The notes beneath the pieces are model-generated. The model had not been told where the DNA came from and searched no databases. It was given only the letters and a program-made list of their open reading frames with translations. A stretch of 64,000 nucleotides of DNA from Clavulina sp. PMI_390. Taxonomy: Eukaryota > Basidiomycota > Agaricomycetes > Cantharellales > Hydnaceae. Position 1 is the first letter of the stretch. Each line of letters begins with the position of its first letter. Position numbers and translations under genes: made by a program. Shown piece by piece: positions 11,892 through 24,615 of this stretch. The stretch lies in assembly GCA_015039315.1 (NCBI GenBank), contig WIDE01000082.1, positions 52,231-116,230 on the forward strand, given 5' to 3'.

Positions 11892-12372
11892 ATCGTAATA
11901 ATAATAAACCGTCATCTTAGTGGTTATGGCAACAATCTTCTTTCACTTAATTGATTTAAAGGGCCGGACAGCTACCATCGCTATACCACGACCGGATGAA
12001 GAGGTTTGCCCAAGCTTTTCCTCGCTGAGCCGTTAAGCTACTACTGCTCAGGCTTTGGCTCGATGGAGAGTAGATGTAGCCATATGATGAAGCGCATCCC
12101 ATTTCCAACATCTCAATATGTACCACGTCAGCGCCCTCAGGTGGGACTTTTCTCAAAAGCTGCCGCGCCCCGGTTCCGAGCAAATAGAGATAATTTTAGA
12201 CGTAGTCTTCAGAGTGCAGCACTGCATCCAGGCATCCATTCGTGCAGCTTCACAAATTCACGCGCTGACAAGGTAGGGAGAGCCAATAAAGTCGACGGTT
12301 TTATTGTTGCATTTGGGAGGTGATGGTGATTGTTTGTGTTTGCTCATACCGGCGCCTACCTCAACGAGCGAC
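11892..12372. other. intergenic, no supported gene
   Basis: Spacer of about 480 bases; no coding or repeat signal recognised. An open frame runs into the next gene from 12304, but its first codon is TTG, so the ATG at 12373 is taken as the start. Confidence 0.45.
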
Positions 12373-14014
12373 ATGCTATCAACCCTACTTACTTTTGAAG
12401 AAGCGGCGAACAATCTGGGACAGGAGATTATTCTCCAAACTTCGCGTGCCGTCATCTCCAGCACTCCTCGTCCTACCGAGCCCTCTAGTCATTCCCAAGC
12501 CGGGCTTCGAGATGTCCTCGCTGCTCAAAAAGAATCTGTCCAAACGGAGAGGCTCCGCATCGAAGCAATCCTTGGCAATCTGCGATTTTTTACCAAACGG
12601 CTCCGATTCCATGAAGAAATGCTAGCCAAACGAGTATCCCCCATCGATACCGTTCCTCCCGAAATTCTCGAAAAAATAATTGGGTTCACTACCACTCCCC
12701 AGAGCACGAAGCAGACTCTGCATCTCACCAAAATCTCCACCTTGTGGCGTACGGTTACATCGTCTCTATCCCACCTGTTTATCGAGGCGAACTGGGTTAG
12801 CTGGCATCCCTCACTGGTTCAATTGTGGTGTCGAAGAGCCGAAATGCAAAATCTCCGTATTGACCTTTGGAGCGTGATGGATATTCAATACGGCTTAAAG
12901 AGACGAACCCCCAAACATCTTCCAGACGGATATTGCGATAAACTTGTGGAAGTTCTAATTGCCGCTCTTTCACACGCACATGAACTGTGCATCGGGCTCG
13001 AAGCGGTCTACGAGATGGACGTTGTCAAAGCTCTTCTGGCTCAAGAACTTCCTGAGCTACGCAAGCTTGATCTCTACACTATTTCCATTAATGCGCGACA
13101 AGAAGTGGAGCTCGATATTCCGTGTCCAAATCTTCGTGAACTCTCCATCGACGGATTCTGTATCCATACGCGGAGTTTTCTACCCAGCCTCATCTTGTAT
13201 GAACACACAGGGCTCTGCGGTGGCATCCATACCGGCACATGGAGGAGACTATTTGGGCCAGGAATGACGAGTAGTCCAATGCTTCAGGAACTTACGATCG
13301 AAGATGATACGAAATTCACGCTGAACGGAGGCATTTACACCCTAAACCATCTTCGAAAGCTCACGATTTCAAATTTCGATGCTCCAACGGTGCAAAGTAT
13401 GCTGGAGCGTCTGGAACTGCCGAGTATTGAGATGCTTGCTATCAGAATATGGTATGGTAAAGAGAATGGTAACGAATTCTCAGATATGATGGTAGGCTCC
13501 TCTATTGGTGAACAGCTTCACGGTGCTGACGGCTATTTATGATTGACTGACATCTCCCATGCCTTCAGACGGCTATCCCGAAATCCACGGCTCATCTTCG
13601 GCTCCATATTGGCGTGGAAGATCTACTCTTCGTTCCATTGACTGTGGTAATGACTCTCGTGGCGGATGGAGTGGTGCCAAAGCTGACTCACCTTGAGTAT
13701 GCTTTTGATGGCGCGAAATGGGCAAAAGAACAAGAACTGCAGGAAGCATTCGAAGATCCGATCCTCCCCGACTTCGAGGATGGCTTAATACTTCTATCAG
13801 AGCAACGGAAGGTACCGCGCCTCACTTTACCTGTTCTTTCATCTACGTGCATCGCTACCCTCTCCGAGGATTATGGTGTTACTGCCGAGGTATGACGGTT
13901 GATCACCCTCTTGATGGTTCAAAATCAATGACACTGATTCTATAAACCAATTTTCATTGAGTGTAGGCCTTTTATGTCCAGCCACTGCCATCGTTCCCTG
14001 CGAGTGACCCCTAG
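12373..14014 (+). CDS. F-box/LRR family protein, long N-terminal subtype
   Basis: Three exons: 12373-13491, 13569-13889 (321 nt) and 13967-14014, giving 495 aa; introns are 77 nt each. A helical N-terminal extension of about 90 residues precedes the F-box (SPIDTVPPEILEKIIGFTTT). Next comes the family hallmark in diverged form, HLFIEANWVSWHPSLVQLWC, then about 300 leucine-rich residues and the tail motif LPVLSSTCIATLSEDYGV. The last exon (AFYVQPLPSFPASDP) is less conserved than in paralogues and its donor GTATGA is weak; without it the protein ends two codons into the intron (13895). Expected role, by family: SCF substrate receptor; the target is unknown. Confidence 0.7.
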
Positions 14015-14495
14015 CTCGTTCAGTCTTTCACCTCTTTTCTTAACCCAAGTTTCATCCCTACACGCGATCAGAGACAATAAATCAATTAAAATCGATGCAA
14101 GATCCCACACGTGACCCTGACTACCACTGTATACCATACTGTCGTTTGGGTCTGTAACAAAACCCTGGGAGCAGATCGTGGAAGATAATGCAGAAGCCCT
14201 TACATCGATTAAATGAGGTGACTCAATGGTGCGCTTATCTCGGTTCTTACCAAGCCTAAAGGAAGAATAAAGAATAAGAACAACACAAGGAATAAGGGAA
14301 TTACGCATTGAGGAGCCAACGGGCCTCGCACGCATTCTCAGTATTGATTGGACTGGTTGTCGCATGTATTGTGGCGATTCATAGGGAGTTCATGATGTAT
14401 TGGTGCATCAGGTGCATCAGTTTCGCATGAAAAATCGTTTAGCGCGAACAAGTTCGCTTTAGGAAACGCGCAACCAAACACAAGCCTCTTTCACC
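14015..14495. other. intergenic, no supported gene
   Basis: Spacer of about 480 bases with a short direct repeat of GGTGCATCA near 14400. No gene recognised; a minus-strand open frame of 141 codons here has no recognisable domain. Confidence 0.4.
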
Positions 14496-16221
14496 ATGTC
14501 CCATCAGCTATCTGAACTCGCCGGCGAGCTTAAAAAAACTATACCAGAGCTCATTCAGCTCACCTCGCTCCCCCCTCTGACCCACATATTGAGTCTTGAA
14601 AACGACGGTGTTAAGCGAGGCGCATTTCGGCGCGACACCCTACCTCTGTTGGAGTCGGCAGTTGCCCAGAAGCTTCAGGTCGACGCGATTATTGGAAATC
14701 TCCGAAAACTACACAAGAACACCACTCCTCGAGCGATTTATCTGAAGAAACTCCTTTGTCCTATCGAGGCGCTTCCCTTAGAGGTTATACGACGGATCAT
14801 CGACTACACCGTACAGCCAGAAGATACACTCCAGATACTTCATCTATCTCATATATCCACCCAGTGGCGCATGACTGTGCTCTCGCGTCCCCACCTCTTC
14901 ACTCATGCGGATTGGGCTAATTGGGCGCCGGAGTTGCTTCACCTTTGGTGCAAACGTGCCAAGAATCATTTACTCACTATCCACATTCACGGCAAAGCGA
15001 CCGAATATTTTCGAAAATCAATGGAACGATGTTTTGAAGAAGATGAAAGCTCGGATTCGCTCTCCGATGCCGAGACGCCCGATGATTCCGAGAGACTTGA
15101 CGATGCCAGGGGACTTGATGATGCCGAGAGGCCTAGTGATGCCGAGAGGCCTAGTGATGCCGAGAGGCCTAGTGATGCCGAGAGGGTCGTGTCCGCCGTG
15201 TATGATGCTATTCGACGGACCGAGACTCTTCATGTGGACTGGTATGACAACGTCGATCATGCGGGAGTTCTCATGGAAAACGCCTTTGATTGCCCGCTGC
15301 CGTATCTGCGGCGTATCACCATTAGCTTAGGGCTAAAGAGAGACCATAGAGACGGCCCCTTACTAGTCACCAGCCCCAGAGTACGCCGTCTATCCATTGC
15401 GGGTGTCCATGTTCGATCGAAAACCCCCATTTGGTATCTCACCGCCCTAAAACTCAACGGCCCATGCCTTGGACGCCTCTACTCTACATGGAATGAGCTG
15501 TGCGAAACCGTCTTCACATTCTGCAAGCAGATCAAAGAGCTCTCTTTCGAGAACTTGCATAAGCTCGACCCGAATTGTGCCAAATTGACACTTCCCCGGC
15601 TCCAAAAGCTCTCCCTTAGTCACAGAAAACGGGGTGGCTCCTATCATCTATACCGAAGCATTTTGGGAGCCCTGAGGCTTCCAAAGCTGCAGGAGCTATC
15701 GATTCAGATGAGTCAGGTCAAACCTACAGGAATTGAAGATATGTTGGTACGCACTGCTTATGGGCTTCCTTATTAGGTGTTAGTCTGACCAATTAATCCA
15801 AAGAGCGCCGTTCCGAGTTCTACTTCACGCCTCATAATACACTCAATATTATGGCAACATGCTGTCATCGTCCCTGCAAGAGTAGTGAATTCTCTCTTGC
15901 AGTCGGGTGGACGACTACCTGTCCCGCGACTCACCCAGCTTGAATGCTCATTGGCCTCGCCGGAAGAGCTATCATGGCAAGACGTCGAAGGCTTGCTTAC
16001 CAGCCGTGAACAGAACAACATAGAAATATCCCTCACGGCCATGCTGGTGGAAAAGAAACTTGTGCGAATTCAGCTACCTATTGTTCCGTATGATTGCTCT
16101 CGTCTGGCCGAACAGTATGGCGTCAAGATCCAGGTAAGAAGAAACCTCTTTCGTTGTCTATTACACACCCTCATTGCTTCATTCTATCGCGTATCAGAGC
16201 CTGTATACATATTGTCACTAG
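14496..16221 (+). CDS. F-box/LRR family protein with an acidic DAERPS repeat insert
   Basis: Three exons: 14496-15746, 15804-16133 (330 nt) and 16198-16221; introns are 57 and 64 nt; 534 aa. Residues 1-85 are a helical N-terminal segment shared with the gene at 16647. The F-box region is KLLCPIEALPLEVIRRIIDY, followed by LFTHADWANWAPELLHLWCK. From residue 191 an in-frame 18-bp repeat inserts about 40 acidic residues that the paralogues lack. The LRR-like part follows. Exon 2 contains VPRLTQLECSLASPEEL and KLVRIQLPIVPYDC, and the last exon encodes SLYTYCH. The mini-exon is predicted from its donor GTAAGA and acceptor TCAG. Confidence 0.75.
15066..15185 (+). repeat. 18-bp coding minisatellite (about 6.7 copies)
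   Basis: Consensus GATGCCGAGAGGCCTAGT. The last 3.7 copies (15120-15185) are identical; the first three are degenerate. Each unit encodes one DAERPS-like hexapeptide, and the unit length keeps the reading frame. Confidence 0.95.
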
Positions 16222-16646
16222 TCAACGAGTTGCCAATGCTAGGGCATAAACAAAAGCACGCTCTCGCTTCTCCAAAGCTTTTTCTTGCCGAAACCAGTTC
16301 CTCAGTATCACGCGCCTTTTCAGTATACTACCCATTGGTGATGTGTCAGTTTTGAATACTTTTGACATGTTGCTGTCAGTTGAAATGTCATGCGTGATGT
16401 GGGGATAAAATATGGCTAAAAAAACACGCGGGGTGTAGTAAGTTTATTCAGGAGGGTCTACCACCGCAGCAGTATTGAACGCACATCTCATGGGATGAAG
16501 AGAACGTGAGGGCGCGTTCAAGTTAGCGAGCTGTTCATATCAAAGGCACGTTCCTCTCCAAATTGATGACAGCCCCGCCGCCCTGGCAACTATTTGGCTA
16601 AGCGCCTCACCAAACAACAACAGGCTCGTCGCTGCAAAATTACACC
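16222..16646. other. intergenic, no supported gene
   Basis: Spacer between two F-box/LRR genes; nothing recognised. Confidence 0.5.
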
Positions 16647-18320
16647 ATGTCCCTCCAACTAGCCAAGTTCGACGAGGACGTGAAAAAAATAATTGAACGG
16701 CTCTCTATTCGCTCGCCGACTCCATATCTCTCCCACATCCTAACCCCATCCGCTTCTGGTGGGAAACGAGTCGTGCTTCGTCGCAACATTCAGCGTGAAC
16801 TAGAGGCAGAAGTGGACCGCACCACTGCTGAGAGGTTTCAAGCCGGCCAGCTCATACAAGAACTCCAAGCGCTATCAGATAGGCTTGCATACCGAGCAAT
16901 TTATCTTCAGAAACTACTGTGTCCCATTGAAGCACTTCCTTTCGAAATCATCAAGCATATTATTGAATATGCTGTGCAGCCCCAGGACACCCTCCAGATC
17001 CGAAATATTTGTCAACTCTCCGCCACCTGGCGCCGCGTAGCACTATCATGCTCTCGACTTTTCGTGCATGCCGACTGGGCAAGATGGGCTCCAGAGTTAC
17101 TTTGTCTCTGGTGCGAACGTGCCAAAAATCAAGCACTCTCAATTCGACTCTATCAGGCCCCAGTACGAGACTTCTATCTGGCGTTAAGAGAAAGAAATGG
17201 TGAGGATGCTTATGCGCCGATGAATGTCTTGCGGCATCGAGAGCGGCTCCTGGATGCTCTCCTTCGAGCCATGCCACATGCCGAGCGCTTCGAGGTGATC
17301 TCCACCGACGAGCCTGACCAAGTGATGTATGTTCTGCAGGAGCTGTTTGGAGAGCCATTACCAAAACTGCGCCATCTCACGCTCAACCGCAAACAGCAGC
17401 TCCTACCCGAGCATGACCCATTAACCATTGCCTGCCCCAATCTCCAATCGCTCTCCGTTTCGGGAGTACATCTCATCTCAAAATACCCGCTTTCGGCGCT
17501 CGCGAAGCTTGATCTCCTTGATACTTGGGCAGTACTGCCTCAAGTCTCATGGACCACGTTGTATGGCACCCTATTCACGCTATGTATGGAGGTTCAGGAG
17601 CTCTGCATCACGGTCTCATGTGACTTCGAATTCGTTGGTCCTAAAGCTGTGCTTCCCAGCATCCAGAAGCTTTCTCTCCGTCAAGGCGATTTTCTTTCCT
17701 CCACTCTTGCATACAAGTCCATTTTCGACAGCCTTGAGCTGCCCAACTTGCAGGAATTATCCATGGAGATCCATGATCTCGACCTCAGATGGCTCAATAA
17801 TCTTGTAGTGAGCAAATAGTCTTACATATACTCGGTTCTCCTAGCATACTAACATGTGTTGTGGATTCACAAAATGAAGCGCGCGATCCCAAGCTCCATC
17901 TCATGCCTCAAAATTGTCTCAATATCATTAAATCATCCCATTGCCATTCCTTCAAGAGTCATTGTCTCCTTGTTGTGGCAACCAGATGGCGTGCTTGTAC
18001 CCGACTTGAAATTTCTTGAATTTTCCTTGTATATGCCGATAAAGACACTCCTAACTGAGACTCTCGAGCCGTTCATCTTGCGTCCTGAACAGAGCGTTGT
18101 GGAGTCGTCCGCTGTCTCCTTGCTAAAGCAGCGGAAGATTCTGCGAATCCATCTACCAATGGTGTCGGCTGGTTTCATCAGGAGAGTAGCTAATCAGTTT
18201 GGAGTACATATTGAGGTACAGCAGATTCATTCTTGATATTTCCGATGTCCTTTCGTTGAGTCTTTCATGCCACAGACCCAATGCGTCAAACCCCTTATTG
18301 AGGAGGGTAGGAAGCAATAA
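16647..18320 (+). CDS. F-box/LRR family protein, long N-terminal subtype
   Basis: Three exons: 16647-17807, 17880-18215 (336 nt) and 18276-18320, for 513 aa. The first intron (72 nt) has a good ACTAAC branch site; the second is 60 nt. The N-terminal about 90 residues are helical and match the neighbour at 14496. The F-box region reads KLLCPIEALPFEIIKHIIEY, then LFVHADWARWAPELLCLWC. Leucine-rich segments follow up to LRWLNNLV at the end of exon 1. Exon 2 holds PDLKFLEFS and KILRIHLPMVSAGF, and the last exon encodes TQCVKPLIEEGRKQ. With the two genes upstream it forms a same-strand cluster that probably arose by duplication. Likely SCF substrate receptor. Confidence 0.75.
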
Positions 18321-19025
18321 CTTCTAGCGTAAGGGAGGGTGAAAGCTACCGATCCCTTCAAAGTTGATGAATACTACACTCCTGTGGTCTCTTTCGCTCA
18401 ATTTCGCTCCCACCTCCTCGCAGAATTAAGACAAACGCACCTTATTCGTGGCGAATGACTTCGCGAAAGATGATCCCGATTTTTTTTCCTTCTTGGCCCT
18501 TTCATGCAATCATCTTGGCCACTGCCTTATCTCGTATGTCTGACATTAGGCCTTACGATAATCCCAAGAAGCCGTCAGTGCATTTCTTGCTGTCGGAGTT
18601 CACTCGAACTTTTGATCTACCTCCACGTGTGAGTACAGCAACAAGGTTGGGAAGCCGTATGAACTGATCAGCATCATGTGATCATATGAATAGCAGACGA
18701 AAACGGCATTGAGGCTAAAAAAAAACTGCAGCCTCACTCTTCTGCCCACTTCTACAGCCACCGCTCTCATAGCAGATGATCATATTATGAATAGATCTCC
18801 ACACTATCAATCGCCATCGCTCTTTGTCGCTGCTTCGCCCTTCAACATGTTCAAAGCACAGGTTAGCTGTGCTCCTAACGCGTGTGGGGCGCAGATCAGC
18901 AGCGTCTCTTTCCACTGATTGAAGTATTAAAGCCTTGCCTGCTGCGCGCCTCATGGTGTACAACCCCTCTCAAATCTCTTCCCTCTGCCCTCCTTGTACC
19001 CATCCCTGACCTGAAGCCAGTATCG
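18321..19025. other. intergenic, no supported gene
   Basis: About 700 bases with only short open frames lacking any recognisable domain. An open frame enters the next gene from 18882, but the first residues before MTDSPSKDGK do not look conserved. Confidence 0.4.
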
Positions 19026-22000
19026 ATGACTGATTCCCCCTCTAAAGACGGAAAGGAAGCATACACCTCATTAATCCTATCCTATCTCGATGACTCCCTC
19101 TTCACCGAATCTTCTGCAACGAATGTGGAAATTGAGAACACCTCTGATAGTGATCCTTTGAAACCAATTGCATCAGATATGGTGAGACTTATTTCGGACC
19201 TCAGGGCGACCCTCCCTTCTAGTCAGCAGGAGGGCGAAAGGACACGAGGTGCCTCGAGGACCGCTGTTTCAGCACAAACTTCCCTAGGCGCTTCTACTCC
19301 ATCTAAACGAAGCGTGCTTTCCAAGGCATTCAATAGAACTCCAGCCCCATCTCCCTCTTCCCACGCTGTCAGGGATGAAAACCGTATCAGAGCATGGCAC
19401 TCGCTTTTAGATTTTTGCATAACCACAATAACGGGAGCGGTCGGTATTGATATCTTGGGGGAGAACGTCCCGGATGGAGATCGCTACAGTCTGGCTCTGA
19501 TGTCGTTTTTGCAAAGAGGGCAATGGTATGTGATGGACCTCTTTGATTAGTTGAGCGTCCCTGATGACTGTTTGCGCTTAAGGGTCCTCCAACGGCTATT
19601 CAAGGAGGTCACTGGTGATCGCGGGCCTTCGCTTTATGAGTGCGATGGCAGCTCTCTGCTTCAGTGGGCTCAGGATGCCAAGGTTCGCGATTTCCTTCAG
19701 AAAGCCTCAACCATTCAATATCCATCTAATATCTACTTTAGCGGGAGCTAAAGAACTGTGTATGTGGTATCAAGGAGAAGAATTTATCCAAAAAACCTAC
19801 CGAGGCCACAGAACCAGGCCCTTCTGAAGGCATTGTCGATGTAAGCCATTACCTGATATTCACCGGTATGCTCCTGCACTACTGATATTTCATGGCCCAG
19901 CACATTTGTCCCCTCCTACGTGTTATTCCAATATCAATCTCGCAGCGGGCTACTGCCAAACCACCATCGTGTACGGCAAGTGAATACTTTGCTGCTGTAC
20001 TCTACATTTCTCCTCGTGATGAGAAATTTGTGGGGGTACTTCGAGAGGTTTCCTTATTCCGTAGCAACAAAGCCCCATTGCATCATGAATTTCTAATCGT
20101 TGGGTTCGGAAAAGATGGAGAGGATCCTACAAGCTGGATGAGAACTGAACGCGCGGCCCAAACTCAGCGAGGTACATCTGGCCCGGCGGCTGCGTTGGAT
20201 TCGTCTAGGCCTCTGCTGGGCGGGGCTGAGGCGCGCGAATCCTTTTCGTTTTCTACTTCCAGATTAGGCCTGTGCACTAATGCTCGGGAGCTTGCCAGAA
20301 TCACTCTCATGTCTCCAACAAAGCCCCCATTTCTTATCAACGACTTCAATAGCCAAATACTCTGGACGAGTGATTCCAACTCGAAGTACCGGCTATTCAC
20401 AACAAATTGTCGCTGGTACTCGAGAAGGCTCCTTCTCAACGTGATGCAATGGTGCGATGATGTGAAACCTCTTCTCACTGCTAGCTGGAAGGGATCAGAC
20501 AGCTCTCTCAAGGATATCAGGGCTAACCTGGAGAAGGAAACCTTCGGTGGCTCAAAACTTGCAGACGCACAAGCAAGTGGACTTGACCATCAAAACCGTA
20601 TCATGTTGACTATGGCGCATTTAACAAGTGGCTCTCAATCACTATCGCGAGCGGAGCTTGATGATATCAAAGACTCCGTTTTGAAAGCCCCACTTGATGA
20701 AAAGCAGCGAGCCAATATCGTCCCTGATATGCTCATCACCCGGGCTCGACTTCTCATGGCTGAGGATCTTCCTCAAGCTCTCGATGATGCGCAGCACGCT
20801 CTTCAACTTGTCATGGACCGTCCTCAAGATTCATCCGATCGAAAATACCAGCTTTTTGGGTGTCTGAATGGGTTGGCCGATGCTCTTGGTCGGGGCTGTC
20901 GTCCCAATGAGGCGGATTCCCTGCGGCGTGAAGCTTTGGGACTCTTCCAATGCGATAATCCTTTATACTTGATGTGCCTGATCAAAATAGGGGAGGAGTT
21001 TAGACGAGTGAAACAGTACGAGGAGGTAATCAGGACCTTCAAGCATGCCTTGGAGGTGGTGGGTTGTCTCGCTCAGCCAGGCACCTGGCTTGGTTCACGA
21101 ACGTACAAGCTCATGATCCACATTCCCCTTGCTGAGGCGCTGGAAAATCTTCATCGATACAAAGAAGCGATCCCTCTTCGCCAAGAAATCGTCACTTTTT
21201 ACCGTGATGATCTCTACTCAGAAGGCCGAGTCCAACTTCTCCTCAGCACCCTACTTCAGCTAGCGGAGTGCGCTTTTTCCGCTAAAGATCACGGAATTGC
21301 CAAAAGTGCTGCAGCAGAGGCAGTCCCTCGGTGTAAAACGGACTGCAAGTATGAGATACCTCTGCTGAAGTTCCTGATGGTTCGCGCTCAGAGCTCGCAC
21401 GCCCTCGGCCAAGTGCCACTCGCTATCCGAGTCATTACAGAAGCCATCGATATGCAGCCCCGTGCCGACCCTGACGACATTTATGGACTTCGTGGGATCT
21501 TCCTGAGATTACGTGCCTCATGGCTTTACGAAAAAGGTAGTAATCAACAGGCATTGGAAGACATGGAACAGGCGATCCCATCCTATACTTCTTCTCTTCT
21601 CCATGACCCTGATAATGCTACCATTGCGAGTCATCTACGTGAGCTTCATTTTTGGCGCGGATCTATATTCGAGAAGCAAGGTCTTGCAGGGAAGGCGCTT
21701 TCTTCTTACCGCAATGCAGCGGATGGTTGGCGTGGCGTGGTACAGACGGCTCTGGAGGACAAAGACTATGAAGTGAAGCTTCTAGAATTCTGCCGTGCGC
21801 TGGAAGGGTGTGTGAGGATGTTACAGCTCCTCAATCGCATCCAGGAAGCGAAATCATGTGGAGAGGAGCGTATCAGTCGTCTTCGTCCGTGGCATCAATG
21901 CCACCCAGGCTCATTACTTGTTACTAAATTCCTCCGCTGGGCGTTGATGGATCAGTATCAAATGGTCACCAAGCTCGGAGATGATGAAGGAGGACTCAGA

Positions 22001-22135
22001 TTAATCTCTGAAGCCGTGGAGGTAGGGAAACTGCTTGAACCTGACGAGCCACAGAGCTGCGCGCTGTTCTTCAAGATGAGTCTCGAGGTTCGTTTAAAAC
22101 AAGGAAATGAGAGGAGGGTGGGGCAAATGAAATAA
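19026..22135 (+). CDS. large TPR-repeat protein
   Basis: Proposed exons are 19026-19525, 19583-19682, 19742-19840 and 19901-22135 (977 aa), with introns of 57, 59 and 60 nt. The acceptor of the third intron could instead be the CAG near 19943, which would drop a dozen residues. The first 150 residues are Ser-rich. A middle part contains LHHEFLIVGFG and SWMRTERA and is not recognised. The last about 450 residues are helical repeats of TPR spacing, for example QALDDAQHALQL, YEEVIRTFKHALEV, YKEAIPLRQEIVTFY, QALEDMEQAIPSY and GKALSSYRNAADGW. A scaffold or protein-interaction role is the usual inference; no partner can be named. The stop codon lies inside an 81-bp tandem duplication. Confidence 0.65.
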
Positions 22136-22228
22136 GGGTAGGAGAAGTTCTTCAAGATGAATCTCGAGGTTCGTTTAAAACAAGGAAATGAGAGGAGGGT
22201 GGGGCAAATGAAATAAGGGTAGGAGAAG
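22067..22228 (+). repeat. 81-bp tandem duplication across the TPR stop codon
   Basis: 22067-22147 is repeated at 22148-22228 with a single difference (G to A). The unit includes the last codons and the TAA of the TPR gene, so the second copy forms the start of its 3' UTR. Confidence 0.95.
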
Positions 22229-22851
22229 TTCTGCCACCATCAAAGCGTAGAGTCCGTATACAGTCTCCTGTGAGCGTTCGCAATGAAGTATTATGTCGAA
22301 CCAACCGAGGGAATTCACGATTCAACTCTCCAAATCGAAGTCAATTGAGGCCAGCTGAATAAGTATAGACAAAGCTCCCCCATTAATGGTTCTTGCAAAG
22401 ACCAGAGGGATCCGGTGAGGTGCGCGAGCATGTTGCCTGTCCTATGATACGTTCGCTGTATCAACGGGTGTTTTTCAACACATAGCAGCCAGATACACGA
22501 TAAATTCCTAGATGAACCGTAAGCAGCAATTCCCACAGTTCGCGGCTGGCACCCCACCTGTAAGCTCGCCCAGGGAACTCGAAAAAATTGTTTCGAATAT
22601 CTGTCGTCGAAGCCGGGCATCACACAAGTCTTAATACCCTCCCTTCCTGATAGATCTGGAGGTTAGAGCGAAGGTAAGTAAGGACCCGAGAAGAGCTAAA
22701 TATCCCTATCCTGATCCAGGCACCGCCGGGATTGACGGGACTGCCATGTAATTGTGGAGACAGAAGAGTACACACGTAGCTCCGTAGACACCGAGTAGGA
22801 TTGGGTCGTATAGAGGGTTTTCTTGATGATTATTAAAAACGTCATGCCTGA
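22229..22851. other. intergenic, no supported gene
   Basis: Spacer between the TPR gene and the tandemly duplicated F-box pair; no coding signal recognised. Confidence 0.45.
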
Positions 22852-23243
22852 AGGAGCTCGCATGCGCTGGGGCGGGATTCAGATGAGGCGAGGTTTCGCA
22901 TTAAAAATCGCGCTGGAGTAGCCCAACGATGGTTTAGACTAGTATTCAGGTGGCCTCGATAGCATTTTATGCGATAAGGGCTCCACAAAAGAGTATTGGC
23001 ATTGAAAGATAACTTGCCAACGAAGGGAAGAAAACAACGTCACATTCCTTGTGACAGACCCATTCCCACGGTGCTCAATCGATCCAGTCTGGTTGGCAAC
23101 AGTTGCTACTCTCGAGAATCTGGACTATTGGGCCACCCCCATTCCTCATTAACGAATAATATTCTATCTACAAAAATAAGACTCGTGCGTGGGCGTGGTA
23201 CTGGTACATAGAACTGTACCGCTTTCTAACCCATAAATCAGGG

Positions 23244-24615
23244 ATGAGCACGACCCACTCATCCATTCAGGTTCTCCCACAGGAGGTTTTGGGACACATC
23301 ATCGAGTGGACAGCAAATCCCGTGAATCCTCATCAGATGTTACATCTCCTCCAGGTTTCTACTTCGTGGCGCGAAGTAACACTATCGCATTCTCGTCTGT
23401 TCACTCGTGCAGATTGGGACAGCTGGTCACCCGAACTCATCGCACTTTGGTGTTCTCGAGCAAGAAATCAGCTACTATCAATAGAGCTTCATGAACAAAG
23501 CCTCGCCTCCCTATCACACGGGCTTGACCCATCCAACTTCTCCAATCATCCACGCTCTCCGGAATATTGCCATACCCTCGTTGCGGCGCTATTCGCTGCC
23601 ATTCCGAATGCTGAGGTCCTCGAAATTCATTCAGAGCGGCGCGAAGAGATTGTTGCCATTGCCTCCGTGTTGGCTATGACGCTACCGAATCTCCGCATGC
23701 TCAAAATCAAGCGTTATGAGGACTGGGAAGAAAGAATTACCTTGGACTGCCCCAATCTTAGCAAGCTATCTGTGACAGCGATCAAGCTCGATTTTAGAAA
23801 CCCCCTCACCCATCTTAGCGTCTTCAGGCACAAGTACCTCTATGGAGGAGACGAGAGTAGTTGGCAAGAGCTCTCCGGGACTGTGCTCACATCTACCCAA
23901 CAGCTTCAAGAGCTCTCGATTGGCACATACTCCGCCGTAACAATCACTGAGCCAGTGCTCCACCTTCCCTCACTCAGAAAACTCACTCTTCATCATCAAG
24001 AGGACAGTGATTTTAACAGCGCTCTAATATTCAAATCTATGTTGGAGAACCTCCATATCCCGTTGCTAGAGGAGCTGCGTTTCACTTACGGATTCAATAA
24101 CACAAATCGAGATGGTTTTGACAGCTTTTTCGTAAGTTCCTTCGTTTCAAATCGGCCCAGTCGCTAACGTCAATTGTAGAGGGCCTTACCAAAATCCATA
24201 ACCCATCTCAGGCTTGGCCCAGGCCTGATGCTCGATGCTGTTGCATTCCCTCTTATGATCATTCGTTTGCTGCTCTCCGGCCACGGTCCCCCAAAGCTTG
24301 AATACTTGGACTGTCATCCAACTATTGGTTGGATGTTGGCGCCGGAAGAGAATCAGGCAATTGCTCAGCCCGAACGAGCTGATTTTGAGAGCGCACTTGT
24401 TCTGCTTGCTGCCCAAAGAACGGTGGCGCGACTGCGCGTGCCGATCATCTCGCGGGGCTGCCGCCAAACGCTGCGCGATCAGTATGGTATCGATATTGAA
24501 GTATGTTAGCTCTATCTGGGTCCAGGATTCATACATGCTTACTGGTATATATTCGTAGGGAGATATGATTCATCGGGTTCTGTCCCCGGGAGAGGTTGTA
24601 GATTGGAAGGATTAG
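23244..24615 (+). CDS. F-box/LRR family protein (intact copy of the tandem pair)
   Basis: Exons are 23244-24131, 24180-24500 (321 nt) and 24559-24615, giving 421 aa. Introns are 48 and 58 nt and all junctions are phase 0. The F-box starts almost at the N-terminus (IQVLPQEVLGHIIEWTANPV) and is followed by LFTRADWDSWSPELIALWCS. About 250 leucine-rich residues follow. Exon 2 carries RALPKSITHLRLGPGLML and TVARLRVPIISRGC. The last exon encodes GDMIHRVLSPGEVVDWKD, which the neighbouring copy preserves almost exactly. This comparison established the mini-exon for the whole family. Likely SCF substrate receptor; a leucine-rich C-terminal domain would bind the target. Confidence 0.85.

Noticed and set aside
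12304..12372. Extended start of the F-box gene at 12373
   Set aside because: The extension begins at TTG and has no ATG of its own.
14905..15330. Open frame with repeated LVMPRG units
   Set aside because: It is the shifted-frame shadow of the DAERPS minisatellite in the F-box gene at 14496.
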